This document shows positions 54,349 to 63,753 of a DNA stretch of 64,000 nucleotides, piece after piece. The position numbers were made by a program, and so were the translations under genes. The stretch's first letter is position 1. Each line of letters starts with the position of its first letter. A model generated the notes under the pieces. The model worked only from the letters and a program-made list of their open reading frames with translations, did no database searches and was not told the origin of the DNA. This stretch comes from Methylicorpusculum oleiharenae (GTDB taxonomy: Bacteria; Pseudomonadota; Gammaproteobacteria; Methylococcales; Methylomonadaceae): positions 2,510,492 through 2,574,491 of the forward strand of contig NZ_WUTY02000001.1 in the NCBI RefSeq assembly GCF_009828925.2, written 5' to 3'.

Positions 54349-54447
54349 GGGTGTAGGTGCTTGATTTCAAAGGACGCATCCATGCGTCCCTGTAGCTCTC
54401 TGCAACATCCCTGTTGCAGAAGCCTTTTCAATCAACCACCTACACCC
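54349..54447. repeat. MITE-like element with 18-bp inverted ends
   Basis: GGGTGTAGGTGCTTGATT (54349-54366) and AATCAACCACCTACACCC (54430-54447) are inverse with one mismatch. The core TTTCAAAGGACGCATCCATG then GCAACATCCCTGTTGC and AAGCC repeats the box order of the 36.4-kb element. Not coding. Confidence 0.8.
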
Positions 54448-54516
54448 ACTAAAATTGGAGGGGGGTGAGCAGATACAAATAATCAATCCTTTCCTATCCG
54501 GCTGTTTAAATCGAAC

Positions 54517-55017
54517 GTGACAAAAATTTTAGGTATAGACCCCGGTTCCCGGATAACCGGCTATGGGGTTATTGAAGATTTACCGCACGGAACGAGGTAT
54601 ATAGCCAGTGGCAGTATCAAAGTCACTGCGGACTATTTTCCGGATCGATTGAAACAGATTTTCAAAGGCCTGGTTGAAGTTGTCGAAAATTATCAGCCTG
54701 ATCAAATGGCAATTGAATCGGTATTCATGCATAAAAATGCCGATTCAGCGCTAAAACTTGGGCAAGCTCGAGGTGCCGCGATTTGCGCGGTACAGTCAGC
54801 AGGTTTGCCGGTTTTTGAATATGCGGCACGGCAAGTCAAACAGGCTTTGGTCGGAAAAGGTAATGCTGAAAAAGCGCAAGTCCAGCACATGGTAAAAATC
54901 TTGTTAAATATTCAGGGCACTCTTCAGATCGATGCTGGCGATGCGTTAGGAATCTGTCTTTGTCATGCTCATTATCAGCAGACTGAGCGCCGTTTAAGCT
55001 CGGGAGTTTGGCGATGA
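54517..55017 (+). CDS. ruvC: Crossover junction endodeoxyribonuclease RuvC
   Basis: A 166-residue Holliday-junction resolvase. Catalytic acidic residues fall in [14 protein letters not shown] (D near 7), [22 protein letters not shown] (E near 68), and the C-terminal [14 protein letters not shown]. The start is GTG 54517, with weak upstream complementarity. The stop overlaps the ruvA start. Confidence 0.96.
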   Translation: MTKILGIDPGSRITGYGVIEDLPHGTRYIASGSIKVTADYFPDRLKQIFKGLVEVVENYQPDQMAIESVFMHKNADSALKLGQARGAAICAVQSAGLPVFEYAARQVKQALVGKGNAEKAQVQHMVKILLNIQGTLQIDAGDALGICLCHAHYQQTERRLSSGVWR

Positions 55018-55619
55018 TTGGTTTTTTGAGTGGCAAGCTGGTCGTCAAAGCCCCGCCTCAATTGGTGATTGATGTCAATGGCGTCGGTTACGAAGTCGAA
55101 GCGCCGATGACTACATTTTATAATCTCCCCGCTTTGGGTGCCCCGGTTACTTTGTTTACCCATTTGGTCGTGCGTGAAGACGCACATATCTTATTCGGTT
55201 TTTCCACCGAAACCGACCGCCTGATGTTCAGGGCCTTGATCAAGGTCAACGGCGTAGGACCCAAACTGGCTTTGACGATTTTGTCCGGTCAGAGCGCTGA
55301 AGATTTTCATCGCTGCATTCATAATAACGATACGCAAGCATTGGTGCGGTTGCCCGGTGTAGGCAAAAAAACAGCCGAACGGCTGATCATCGAAATGCGT
55401 GACCGCCTGCCGGACTTGGGCGATGAGGTCGGTGCAGTCAAGGGTTCGGACGTGTCGGTTTCACAATCTGAATTAAAGCCCCAGCAAGAAGCGATCAGCG
55501 CATTGTGTGCGCTGGGTTATAAGCCGGTTGATGCGGCAAAAATGGTGCGCAGCATTCCAGTTGAGGGCAAAACTTGTGAAGCGATAATCCGGCTTGCTCT
55601 GCAAGGCGCAAGCCGATGA
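55014..55619 (+). CDS. ruvA: Holliday junction helicase subunit RuvA
   Basis: A 201-residue junction-binding protein that forms the tetramer for RuvB. It has the OB domain ([20 protein letters not shown] in part, [10 protein letters not shown]), two HhH motifs ([15 protein letters not shown] and [16 protein letters not shown]) and a C-terminal RuvB-binding domain (about 150-200). ATG 55014 overlaps the ruvC TGA and is preferred over TTG 55008. Confidence 0.96.
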   Translation: MIGFLSGKLVVKAPPQLVIDVNGVGYEVEAPMTTFYNLPALGAPVTLFTHLVVREDAHILFGFSTETDRLMFRALIKVNGVGPKLALTILSGQSAEDFHRCIHNNDTQALVRLPGVGKKTAERLIIEMRDRLPDLGDEVGAVKGSDVSVSQSELKPQQEAISALCALGYKPVDAAKMVRSIPVEGKTCEAIIRLALQGASR

Positions 55620-56650
55620 TCGAGGAAGACCGTTTGATTAGCTCTCGGGGCCGAGGAGACGAAGAACGGGTTGATAGGGCTATTCGGCCTAAAAAACTCA
55701 GCGAATATATCGGTCAGCCCGAACTGCGCGCGCAAATGGATATTTTTATTCAAGCGGCGACTCGTCGTCAGGAAGCACTGGATCATGTGCTGATTTTTGG
55801 TCCGCCCGGTTTGGGGAAAACGACCCTGGCGATGATTATCGCAACAGAGATGGGTGTCAATATCCGTTGCACATCGGGCCCTGTGCTTGATAAAGCAGGC
55901 GACCTGGCGGCTTTGCTGACCAATCTGCAGACGCATGATGTGCTGTTTATCGATGAGATTCATCGCTTGAGCCCGGTTGTCGAAGAAGTGCTGTACCCTG
56001 CGATGGAAGATTATCAGATTGACATCATGATCGGTGAAGGACCCGCCGCCAGATCGATCAAACTGGATTTGCCGCCTTTTACCCTGGTGGGCGCAACTAC
56101 CCGGGCAGGCTTATTGACTTCGCCGTTACGCGACCGTTTTGGGATTGTGCAGAGGCTTGAGTTTTATACGGTTGAGGAACTGGCAAGTATTGTGGTGCGT
56201 TCCGCCTCATTATTGGGCATTGCCATCGATAATGCCGGTGCTGCTGAAATCGCCCGTCGTGCCCGAGGAACGCCGCGTATTGCCAACCGCTTGCTTCGCC
56301 GGGTGCGCGATTATGCTCAAGTTAAAGGTGACGGCATTATTAATCAGTCCGTCGCTGATCTCGCGCTTTTAATGTTGAAAGTGGATGCCAATGGATTTGA
56401 TGCATTGGACCGAAAATTGCTGTTAATGATGATAGATAATTTCAACGGCGGACCGGTAGGACTGGACACCTTGGCTGCGGCGATCAGCGAGGAGCGGGGA
56501 ACCATAGAGGATGTCTTGGAACCTTATCTGCTGCAGCAAGGTTTTATTATGCGAACGCCGCGTGGACGGATTGTCACCCATAATGCTTACCTGCATTTTG
56601 GTTTAAAGCCGCCGAAACACCTGGGTGAAACCGATGATGTGTTTACCTGA
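55616..56650 (+). CDS. ruvB: Holliday junction branch-migration ATPase RuvB
   Basis: A 344-residue AAA+ motor. Walker [14 protein letters not shown], Walker [13 protein letters not shown], sensor [19 protein letters not shown] and the C-terminal winged helix ([19 protein letters not shown]) are all present. Its start overlaps the ruvA stop by four bases. Confidence 0.97.
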   Translation: MIEEDRLISSRGRGDEERVDRAIRPKKLSEYIGQPELRAQMDIFIQAATRRQEALDHVLIFGPPGLGKTTLAMIIATEMGVNIRCTSGPVLDKAGDLAALLTNLQTHDVLFIDEIHRLSPVVEEVLYPAMEDYQIDIMIGEGPAARSIKLDLPPFTLVGATTRAGLLTSPLRDRFGIVQRLEFYTVEELASIVVRSASLLGIAIDNAGAAEIARRARGTPRIANRLLRRVRDYAQVKGDGIINQSVADLALLMLKVDANGFDALDRKLLLMMIDNFNGGPVGLDTLAAAISEERGTIEDVLEPYLLQQGFIMRTPRGRIVTHNAYLHFGLKPPKHLGETDDVFT

Positions 56651-56719
56651 GATCAGGGTGAAGAGATTTCTCCGGTTTTTAGCCGATGTCATTGAAAAAT
56701 CAAGTATTGTTCCTATACA

Positions 56720-57130
56720 ATGACCCTGCAAAAATTTGAGTGGCCAATTCGTATTTATTATGAAGACACGGATGCGGGCGGTGTGGTGTTTTATGCCAAC
56801 TATCTGAAGTTTTTTGAACGGTGCAGAACTGAAATGCTCCGTGCTGCGGGGTTCGAGCAAGATAGCCTCATTAGAAATGAACGAATTATCTTCGTTGTGC
56901 GTTCCGTTCAAATCGACTACCTGAAGCCTGCTCGTTTTAACGAATTAATCTCGGTCACCGCCGGGATCATTGAGGAAAAGAAAGCCAGTTTGTTGTTTGA
57001 ACAGTTTATTTATCGAGGTGAAGATGTGTTGTGCAAGGGATTGGTACGCATCGCCTGTGTTGATCCGGAAACTATGCGGCCTAAGGCCATACCTAAAATT
57101 TTAATAGAGCAATTTAAGAATGAATGCTGA
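56720..57130 (+). CDS. ybgC: YbgC-type acyl-CoA thioesterase
   Basis: A 136-residue hot-dog-fold thioesterase of the tol-pal cluster. The catalytic aspartate is in YYEDTDAGGVVFYANYLKF; GLVRIACVD and PKAIPKIL follow. YbgC hydrolyses short-chain or acyl-ACP thioesters, probably in phospholipid metabolism. It overlaps tolQ by 11 bases. Confidence 0.95.
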   Translation: MTLQKFEWPIRIYYEDTDAGGVVFYANYLKFFERCRTEMLRAAGFEQDSLIRNERIIFVVRSVQIDYLKPARFNELISVTAGIIEEKKASLLFEQFIYRGEDVLCKGLVRIACVDPETMRPKAIPKILIEQFKNEC

Positions 57131-57797
57131 TTTATCCCTTTTTCATTTAATAAAAGAAGCCAGCTTTTTGGTTCAGATGGTGATGCTGATCCTGGTGGTT
57201 GCATCGCTGATTTCCTGGACTTTTATATTTACCAAGCGCAAGGAATTCAACCGCGCCGCGATTATTGCTGACGAATTTGAAGAAGAGTTCTGGTCAGGCG
57301 TTGATTTGACCGAGTTATACAAGCGTCTGGCATCCGATGACTTTGAGCCTGAAGGGATAGAAAAATTATTTATGGCGGGCTATAAGGAATTTTCCAGAAT
57401 GCGCCAAATGGGCGGCATTAATCCTCAGTTTCAGGTGGAAAATGCACAACGGGCGATGAAAATTGAGTTAAATCGTGAGCTGGAACGGCTGGATGAGCAT
57501 TTGCCTTTCTTGGCCACGGTCGGTTCTATTAGTCCGTATATAGGTTTATTCGGTACTGTCTGGGGCATCATGAATTCATTCCGCTCTCTAGGTAATGTCC
57601 AGCAGGCTACGCTGGCTCAAGTAGCGCCAGGCATTGCCGAAGCCTTAATCGCGACAGCAATCGGTTTGTTTGCCGCGATTCCGGCGGTAGTCGCCTACAA
57701 CCGTTTTGCGACCAATCTGGACCGTTTGATCGGTCGGTATGAATTGTTTATCGACGAGTTTGTCGTTTTGTTACAGAGGCAGGCACACAGTCAATGA
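57120..57797 (+). CDS. tolQ: Tol-Pal system proton channel subunit TolQ
   Basis: A 225-residue inner-membrane protein of the TolQ/ExbB/MotA family. Three helices are seen (about 15-37, 130-155, 165-190) with LPFLATVGSISPYIGLFGTV and EALIATAIGLFAAIPAVVAY lining the proton path. TolQ-TolR drives TolA. It overlaps tolR by four bases. Confidence 0.96.
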   Translation: MNADLSLFHLIKEASFLVQMVMLILVVASLISWTFIFTKRKEFNRAAIIADEFEEEFWSGVDLTELYKRLASDDFEPEGIEKLFMAGYKEFSRMRQMGGINPQFQVENAQRAMKIELNRELERLDEHLPFLATVGSISPYIGLFGTVWGIMNSFRSLGNVQQATLAQVAPGIAEALIATAIGLFAAIPAVVAYNRFATNLDRLIGRYELFIDEFVVLLQRQAHSQ

Positions 57798-58228
57798 GTA
57801 GCAGGCAAAACGGAAGAAGAAAGCCAAAGGCAGAAATAAACGTCGTTCCGTACATCGACGTGACCCTGGTTTTATTGATCATTTTTATGGTCACGGCACC
57901 TATGTTGCAAACAGGGGTAGACGTTGATTTACCACAAGCCGAATCCGAAGCCACCGAACAAAAAAACGATCCGCCCATAATTGTTTCGATTGATAAGGAC
58001 GGTCAGTATTTTGTGGATTTGGGCGGCCAAACCAGTATTCCTGTCGAATCGGAAGAGTTGTTGAGCAAAGTGACAGACGTTTTGCAGGGCAAGCCAAAAA
58101 TACAAGTATTTATTCGAGGCGATAAGGATGTCGATTATGGCAAAGTCATCACGGCTATGGCGGCCTTGAAAAATGCAGGTGTTCCCAAAGTCGGTTTAAT
58201 GACGCAGCCTTATCAGCATCAACAATAG
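57794..58228 (+). CDS. tolR: Tol-Pal system proton channel subunit TolR
   Basis: A 144-residue protein with one membrane helix holding the essential aspartate in INVVPYIDVTLVLLIIFMVT (D near 23), and a periplasmic domain with FIRGDKDVDYGKVI. It is cotranslated with tolQ (ATGA overlap) and followed by tolA five bases later. Confidence 0.96.
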   Translation: MSSRQNGRRKPKAEINVVPYIDVTLVLLIIFMVTAPMLQTGVDVDLPQAESEATEQKNDPPIIVSIDKDGQYFVDLGGQTSIPVESEELLSKVTDVLQGKPKIQVFIRGDKDVDYGKVITAMAALKNAGVPKVGLMTQPYQHQQ

Positions 58229-58233
58229 AGTGC

Positions 58234-60186
58234 ATGAATAACAAACGCAAATTCGGTTGGCCGTTTACGCTGGCGTTATCCCTGCATCTGTTGCTGCTCA
58301 GTGTATTTTTGTTCAGTTTCGATTTCCAGGTAACGCCCGAGTCAAATCCATTACCAGAAGCTATTGATGCCGTCGTTATTGATGATGCAGTTATTCAGGC
58401 AGAAGCGGACCGGCTAAAAAAAATCGAGCAAGAAAATCTCAGGCAGGCACAGGCATTAGCCCGGCAAGCGGCAGAACAGGAAAAAAAGCGCGCCGAGAAA
58501 ATGGCAGCTGAGAAAAGAAAATTGGAAGAAGAAGCCGCCCAAAAAGCAGAAGCTGAACAACGCAAACAGCAAGAAGCTGCCAAGGAAAAAGCCGAGCAAG
58601 CGGCTGAACAAAAGCGTAAACAAGAGCAGGATATTAAGCAAAAAGCGGCTCAAGTTGCGGCAGAAAAACAAAAACAGGAAAAAGCGGTTCAACAAAAAGC
58701 AGAGGCTGAAAAATTAAAGGTTCAGCAATTGGCAGCTGAACAACGCAAACAACAGGAAGCTGCCAAGGAAAAAGCCGAGCAAGCGGCTGAACAAAAACGT
58801 AAACAAGAGCAGGATATTAAGCAAAAAGCGGCTCAAGTTGCGGCAGAAAAACAAAAACAGGAAAAAGCGGTTCAACAAAAAGCAGAGGCTGAAAAATTAA
58901 AGGTTCAGCAATTGGCAGCTGAACAACGCAAACAACAGGAAGCTGCCAAGGAAAAAGCCGAGCAAGCGGCTGAACAAAAACGTAAACAAGAGCAGGATAT
59001 TAAGCAAAAAGCGGCTCAAGTTGCGGCAGAAAAACAAAAACAGGAAAAAGCGGTTCAACAAAAAGCAGAGGCTGAAAAATTAAAGGCTCAGCAACTGGCA
59101 GCTGAACAACGCAAACAACAGGAAGCTGCTAAGGAAAAAGCCGAGCAATCGGCTGAACAAAAACGTAAACAAGAGCAGGATATTAAGCAAAAAGCGGCTC
59201 AAGTTGCGGCAGAAAAACAAAAACAGGAAAAAGCAGCTCAACAAAAAGCAGAAGCTGAAAAACAAAAAGCTCAGCAACAGGCGGCGGAACAGCGCAAGCA
59301 GCAAGAACAGTCCAAGCTGAAGGCTGAGCAAGCAGCCGCAGCGGCAGCTGAAGTAAAAAGACAAAAAGCCGAACAGGCCGCAGCGGAAAAACGTAAACAG
59401 GAAGACGATTCGAAACGAAAAGCAGCAGAAGCCGCTGCAGCTGAAAAGAAAAAACTGGAAGGATTAGCCCGGCAAAAAGCCGAACAGGCGGCCGCAGAAA
59501 AGCGCAAGCAGGAAGAAGAGGGCAAACGAAAAGCAGCAGAAGCCGCTGCAGCTGAAAAGAAAAAACAGGAAGCATTAGCCCGGCAAAAAGCCGAACAAGC
59601 AGCCGCAGAAAAGCGCAAGCAGGAAGAAGAGGGCAAACGAAAAGCAGCAGAAGCCGCTGCAGCTGAAAAGAAAAAACAGGAAGCATTAGCCCGGCAAAAA
59701 GCTGAACAAGCAGCCTCAGAAAAACGTAAACAGGAAGAAGAAGCTAAACGAAAGGCTGCAGAAGCAGAAAGCGCACGTTTAGCCGAACTGGCCAAGCAAC
59801 AAGCTGAAGCCATGCGTAAAGCCGAAGCAGAAAAAGCAGCCGCTGAAGCTGCCAGAGCTGCCGCTGAAAAAGCCCGTCTAGCGGAATTGGCGAAAGCACG
59901 AGAAGACATGCTGGCAAAAGCGGCAAAAGAGATCGAGCAAAAGGTTGAGCGAGTCTGGATCCGGCCTGCTTCATCCGACGGTAATTTGAAATGTACTTTG
60001 CGAGTCAGTCTACTTTCCTCGGGCGAGGTGATGAGTGTGTCTATCGTAAAAAGCAGTGGGGATGACATGTTTGACCGTTCGGCTGAAAATGCCGTAAAAA
60101 AGGCCTCGCCATTGCCAGTGCCCAACGACAGAGAGTTATTTAACAGTAAATTCAAGAACTTCGTTTTTGAATTTGAGCCCCATTAA
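58234..60186 (+). CDS. tolA: TolA envelope-spanning protein with expanded repeat domain
   Basis: A 650-residue protein, larger than the E. coli TolA of about 421. Order: one membrane helix (about 10-28), a very long Ala/Lys/Glu/Gln coiled coil (about 50-555), and a globular C-terminal domain (about 560-650) with RVSLLSSGEVMSVSIVKSSG, which contacts Pal and TolB. The central part contains four copies of a 61-residue unit and then nearly four of a 37-residue unit (see repeat entries). The expansion would lengthen the periplasmic arm. TolA transmits TolQR force to Pal for outer-membrane constriction. Confidence 0.95.
   Translation: MNNKRKFGWPFTLALSLHLLLLSVFLFSFDFQVTPESNPLPEAIDAVVIDDAVIQAEADRLKKIEQENLRQAQALARQAAEQEKKRAEKMAAEKRKLEEEAAQKAEAEQRKQQEAAKEKAEQAAEQKRKQEQDIKQKAAQVAAEKQKQEKAVQQKAEAEKLKVQQLAAEQRKQQEAAKEKAEQAAEQKRKQEQDIKQKAAQVAAEKQKQEKAVQQKAEAEKLKVQQLAAEQRKQQEAAKEKAEQAAEQKRKQEQDIKQKAAQVAAEKQKQEKAVQQKAEAEKLKAQQLAAEQRKQQEAAKEKAEQSAEQKRKQEQDIKQKAAQVAAEKQKQEKAAQQKAEAEKQKAQQQAAEQRKQQEQSKLKAEQAAAAAAEVKRQKAEQAAAEKRKQEDDSKRKAAEAAAAEKKKLEGLARQKAEQAAAEKRKQEEEGKRKAAEAAAAEKKKQEALARQKAEQAAAEKRKQEEEGKRKAAEAAAAEKKKQEALARQKAEQAASEKRKQEEEAKRKAAEAESARLAELAKQQAEAMRKAEAEKAAAEAARAAAEKARLAELAKAREDMLAKAAKEIEQKVERVWIRPASSDGNLKCTLRVSLLSSGEVMSVSIVKSSGDDMFDRSAENAVKKASPLPVPNDRELFNSKFKNFVFEFEPH
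58552..59283 (+). repeat. Four 183-bp tandem repeats in tolA
   Basis: Units begin at 58552, 58735, 58918 and 59101, each opening GCTGAACAACGCAAACA. They encode 61 residues each (AEQRKQQEAAKEKAEQAAEQ at the start). The second and third are almost identical in bases, including silent positions, so the duplication is recent. Confidence 0.9.
59362..59760 (+). repeat. 111-bp tandem repeats in tolA, about 3.6 copies
   Basis: Units begin at 59362, 59473, 59584 and 59695, spaced exactly 111 bp, each opening CAAAAAGC(C/T)GAACA. They encode 37 residues (QKAEQAAAEKRKQEEEGKRK at the start). Confidence 0.9.
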
Positions 60187-60226
60187 TCTGCCCTAATGTG
60201 TGGCGAATATTTTACAGAGGTAAAAC

Positions 60227-61522
60227 GTGATTGAATTGATCAGAAAAATTTTATTGGGACTGCTGCTGGTTGTTTATGCTGTCGCAGCTCAAAGCGAAGA
60301 GTTAACCATCAGGATTACCCAAGGTTCGGAAAAAGCGGTGCCTATTGCCATCGTTCCGTTTGGCTGGCAAGGCGCTACCCCTTTACCGGATGACGTCTCC
60401 TCAATTGTTGATGCCGATTTAAATCGGACCGGTTACTTTCGCACGCTGGACAGAGAGCAAATGCTGACAAAACCGACTCGTCCGGAAGAGGTTGACTTCA
60501 AAAGCTGGCAAGTATTAGGCCAGGAATATCTGGTGATTGGGCAGATCACCCCGGACAGTGGACGCTATAATATCGATTTTCAGTTGTTTAACGTTTATAA
60601 GAATGAGCCTTTGATGGGCTATAAGATGACCGTGCCTCCTAACGAGCTGCGCCGGTCCGCACATCGAATCAGTGATCTTATTTATGAAAAATTAACCGGT
60701 AAGAAATCCGATTTTGGTACCCGTATCGCCTACATTACGTCGGTTACAGAGCCCAATGGTCGGAGAAAGTTTAAGCTGCAGGTTGCTGATGCCGACGGCA
60801 GTAGTCCCAAAACGGTTGCTGCATCCTATGAGCCTCTGATGTCGCCCGCTTGGTCGCCTGACGGCAAAATGCTCGCCTATGTTTCTTTTGAACGAAAATC
60901 TTCAGCGATTTATGTACAGGTTCTGACCACGGGTAATCGTTCTCGTGTGGCTGATTTTCCCGGAATTAATGGCGCTCCCAGTTGGTCGCCTGATGGTTCA
61001 AAACTGGCTTTGACCTTATCTAAAGACGGTAGCCCCGATATCTATACGTTGAATCTGTCTACGCGGTCGCTGACTAAATTGACCAGCGAATACTCGATTG
61101 ATACCGAGCCTGTCTGGTCGCCAGACGGCAGTAGTATCGTGTTTACCTCCGATAGAGGTGGAAAGCCGCAACTCTATATGATGCCCGCTCATGGTGGGGG
61201 GGCTAAGCGCTTGACTTTTCAAGGTGACTATAATGCCGGAGCGGCTTTTTCCAGTGATGGCAGAAACTTGGCCATGGTTCATGGGAATCGTGGAGATTAC
61301 CGGGTTGCTGTAATGGATATGGGCAGCAAAGCGATTAATGTTTTGACGGCCGGCCGATTGGATGAGTCGCCCAGTTTTTCACCCAGCGGCGGTATGGTGC
61401 TCTATGCCTCCAGACAGGGTGGCCGAGGTGTATTGTCAGCGGTATCTGTTGACGGTCGTACCCATCAAAAGCTGACATTGGAAAGCGGAGCGGTTAGAGA
61501 GCCTGCCTGGTCGCCTCAATAG
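60227..61522 (+). CDS. tolB: Tol-Pal system protein TolB
   Basis: A 431-residue periplasmic protein: signal peptide (to about VAAQSEE), an N-terminal alpha/beta domain, and a six-bladed beta-propeller whose blades repeat PxWSPDGxxLAY (for example SPAWSPDGKMLAYVSFE, PSWSPDGSKLAL, PVWSPDGSSIVFTSDRGG). It binds Pal and the TolA C terminus. The start is GTG 60227 behind AGAGG. Confidence 0.95.
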   Translation: MIELIRKILLGLLLVVYAVAAQSEELTIRITQGSEKAVPIAIVPFGWQGATPLPDDVSSIVDADLNRTGYFRTLDREQMLTKPTRPEEVDFKSWQVLGQEYLVIGQITPDSGRYNIDFQLFNVYKNEPLMGYKMTVPPNELRRSAHRISDLIYEKLTGKKSDFGTRIAYITSVTEPNGRRKFKLQVADADGSSPKTVAASYEPLMSPAWSPDGKMLAYVSFERKSSAIYVQVLTTGNRSRVADFPGINGAPSWSPDGSKLALTLSKDGSPDIYTLNLSTRSLTKLTSEYSIDTEPVWSPDGSSIVFTSDRGGKPQLYMMPAHGGGAKRLTFQGDYNAGAAFSSDGRNLAMVHGNRGDYRVAVMDMGSKAINVLTAGRLDESPSFSPSGGMVLYASRQGGRGVLSAVSVDGRTHQKLTLESGAVREPAWSPQ

Positions 61523-61606
61523 CATTCAGTGCATTGAATAATTTGCCCGGATTAAAATAAATTTTGCAGTAAAATTAATGACTTACTTTTTTGGAGAACA
61601 ATTGAT

Positions 61607-62218
61607 ATGAAATTTACAAAACTACTTGTTGCTTTAGCGGTGTCCATAGTGATGTTGTCGGGGTGTAGCTCGGATGCCGAAGAAGGCACTGATTTATTGG
61701 ATGCAACTCAAGGCGGAACACCGGATGCGTCAAGTTCCGGTTATGGAGCTGGTACCGGAATAACGGGTTCTGAAACCGGCGGCTATGGCAGCGGAAGCGA
61801 TGGCGCCTATGGAAGTGGCAGCTCCAATAGTCAATACCCTAATTCGTTTATGGGGCCTGAATTTAGCGATCCTTCAAATCCGCTGTCAAAAAGCACCATT
61901 TACTTTATGTATGACAGCAGTGACGTTCAGCAGGATTTTATTCCCGTCATCGCTGCCCATGCAAAATATTTGGTCGCACATCCTAGAGCGCGGCTGGTTT
62001 TGGAAGGCCATGCAGATGAGCGTGGTTCTCCGGAATACAACATTGCTTTAGGAGAGCAACGTGGTAAATCGGTTGACCGTATGCTGAAAGTTCAAGGCGT
62101 TTCGGAAAGTCAGCTTCAAGTGGTCAGCTATGGGGAAGAAAAACCTTCTGCAATGGGTAGCGATGAGTCGGCATGGCAGCTTAACCGTAGAGTCGAACTG
62201 ATTTATCAGGGGCAATAA
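61607..62218 (+). CDS. pal: Peptidoglycan-associated lipoprotein Pal
   Basis: A 203-residue outer-membrane lipoprotein (lipobox MLSGC, Cys at 20) with an OmpA-C peptidoglycan-binding domain (about 95-200) holding the DAP-binding LEGHADERGSPEYNIALG motif. Between them lies a Gly/Ser/Tyr-rich linker (GYGSGSDGAYGSGSS, about 40-80), longer than in E. coli Pal. GGAGAAC precedes the ATG; the upstream gap 61523-61606 may carry its own promoter. One-base overlap with cpoB. Confidence 0.96.
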   Translation: MKFTKLLVALAVSIVMLSGCSSDAEEGTDLLDATQGGTPDASSSGYGAGTGITGSETGGYGSGSDGAYGSGSSNSQYPNSFMGPEFSDPSNPLSKSTIYFMYDSSDVQQDFIPVIAAHAKYLVAHPRARLVLEGHADERGSPEYNIALGEQRGKSVDRMLKVQGVSESQLQVVSYGEEKPSAMGSDESAWQLNRRVELIYQGQ

Positions 62219-63102
62219 TGAAATTACGTCTGTTCTTCTTTTTGTTGTTTTTTAGCAGTGGGTCTGTATGGGCGCAATCGCGTCCGTTGCCCTCTGTCTA
62301 TGATAATTCTGCATATCCAGCGGCTAATGCAAGCACTGCAAAACCCTCTTCTGCCAGCACGCTTTATGAAGTGCTCGGCCGAGTAGAGCAGTTGCAGGCG
62401 GAAGTGCAACAATTAAGGGGTACTGTTGAAGAACAGGCGTTCACTATTACTGAACTGAAAAAACGGCAAAATACGATTTATAACGATCTTGATCAACGGA
62501 TGCAGTCGCTGGAAACGTCTGGCACTGCGGCTGCGGGCGAAAAAGCGGAGCCTGCTCCACCTGCCCAGGAAGCTCAGCCTCCCGCGGCCAGTGCTACGCC
62601 TTCTGCAGCTGTTCCGGTCATCCCCGCCCAGCCTGCTGTTGCTAACCAAGCACCGGCTAAACCGGTAGTATCAGCTACGGAAGCGGCACCTGCTGCTTCA
62701 GCAGCGGTGAGCGGAAAATCCAGAAAAGAGCGCTATCAAGAAGCTTACGATACGCTGAAAGACGGGCATTACAGTCAGGCTATTACCGCTCTGAATGCCT
62801 TTCTTAAAGACTATCCTGCCGGAGAGTATTCAGATAACGCGCAATACTGGCTGGGAGAGGCTTACAAGGTCAATCAGGAAGTCAGCCTGGCCCGCGAAGC
62901 TTTCAGTAATGTCGTATCAAACTATCCTGCCAGTCCCAAAGTCAGTGATGCTCTGCTTAAATTAGGCTATATCGAGTTTGAGCAAAACAATAAAGCGAAA
63001 GCCGGTGAGTATTTTTCACAAATTACCACGCGTTTTCCAGGAACCACAGCCGCCCATTTAGCGGCCAAAAAAATGCAACAAATTGAAAGCGGTGCGCCCT
63101 AA
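62218..63102 (+). CDS. cpoB: Cell division coordinator CpoB (YbgF)
   Basis: A 294-residue periplasmic protein with a signal peptide (to about VWAQS), an N-terminal trimeric coiled coil (LYEVLGRVEQLQAEVQQLRG, about 45-95), a Pro/Ala-rich linker and three TPR repeats (about 165-285: YQEAYDTLKDGHYSQAITAL, YWLGEAYKVNQEVSLAREAF). CpoB links Tol-Pal action with peptidoglycan synthesis at the septum. It begins on the last base of the pal stop codon. Confidence 0.94.
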   Translation: MKLRLFFFLLFFSSGSVWAQSRPLPSVYDNSAYPAANASTAKPSSASTLYEVLGRVEQLQAEVQQLRGTVEEQAFTITELKKRQNTIYNDLDQRMQSLETSGTAAAGEKAEPAPPAQEAQPPAASATPSAAVPVIPAQPAVANQAPAKPVVSATEAAPAASAAVSGKSRKERYQEAYDTLKDGHYSQAITALNAFLKDYPAGEYSDNAQYWLGEAYKVNQEVSLAREAFSNVVSNYPASPKVSDALLKLGYIEFEQNNKAKAGEYFSQITTRFPGTTAAHLAAKKMQQIESGAP

Positions 63103-63104
63103 GC

Positions 63105-63746
63105 GTGAGTTCATTAAAAATTACTGAAATCTTTTATTCCCTGCAAGGTGAGTCAAATACGGTAGGTTTGCCTACCGTGTTTGTTCGCCTGACCGGCTGT
63201 CCACTGCGTTGTGTTTATTGTGATACGGCTTATGCTTTTACCGGTGGCGAAAGACTGAGTATTGATGACATCATCAGTCAGGTTGAAAGCTATAGCTCTC
63301 GTTTTGTCACCGTCACCGGCGGGGAGCCGCTGGCTCAAACGAATTGCAATGAATTGATGACAAAACTGCTCGATAAAGGCTTTGTCGTATCGCTTGAAAC
63401 AAGCGGTGCGCTTGATGTTTCCGGTGTGGATCCGCGTGTTGTCAAAGTGATGGATCTTAAAACACCCAGTTCCGGCGAAATCTCAAAAAATCGCTATGAA
63501 AATATTGATTATTTGAGTTCATCGGATCAGGTTAAGTTTGTCATTGGCGACCATTCCGATTACGAGTGGTCCAAAAACATCATGATGCAATATCGATTAA
63601 ACGAACGCTGCGACGTGCTCTTTTCACCGGTCATGGGTGAACAAAATCCAACTGAACTCGCCGAAAAAATTCTACAAGATCGATTGCCTGTCCGCTTCCA
63701 AATACAGCTTCACAAGCTGTTATGGAATGATGCGCAAGGAAAATAA
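63105..63746 (+). CDS. queE: 7-carboxy-7-deazaguanine synthase
   Basis: A 213-residue radical-SAM enzyme that converts carboxytetrahydropterin to 7-carboxy-7-deazaguanine in queuosine synthesis. The CxxxCxxC-type cluster is in [16 protein letters not shown], and substrate/SAM contacts in [12 protein letters not shown] and VTGGEPLAQ. The start is GTG 63105, two bases after cpoB. queC follows after seven bases. Confidence 0.95.
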   Translation: MSSLKITEIFYSLQGESNTVGLPTVFVRLTGCPLRCVYCDTAYAFTGGERLSIDDIISQVESYSSRFVTVTGGEPLAQTNCNELMTKLLDKGFVVSLETSGALDVSGVDPRVVKVMDLKTPSSGEISKNRYENIDYLSSSDQVKFVIGDHSDYEWSKNIMMQYRLNERCDVLFSPVMGEQNPTELAEKILQDRLPVRFQIQLHKLLWNDAQGK

Positions 63747-63753
63747 AAAAATC

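Noticed and set aside
58552-59760. Tandem repeats resembling a CRISPR array
   Set aside because: The repeats are contiguous coding units without spacers, inside tolA.
59080-60155. Long minus-strand frames opposite tolA
   Set aside because: They are low-complexity shadows of the Ala/Lys/Glu/Gln repeat codons.
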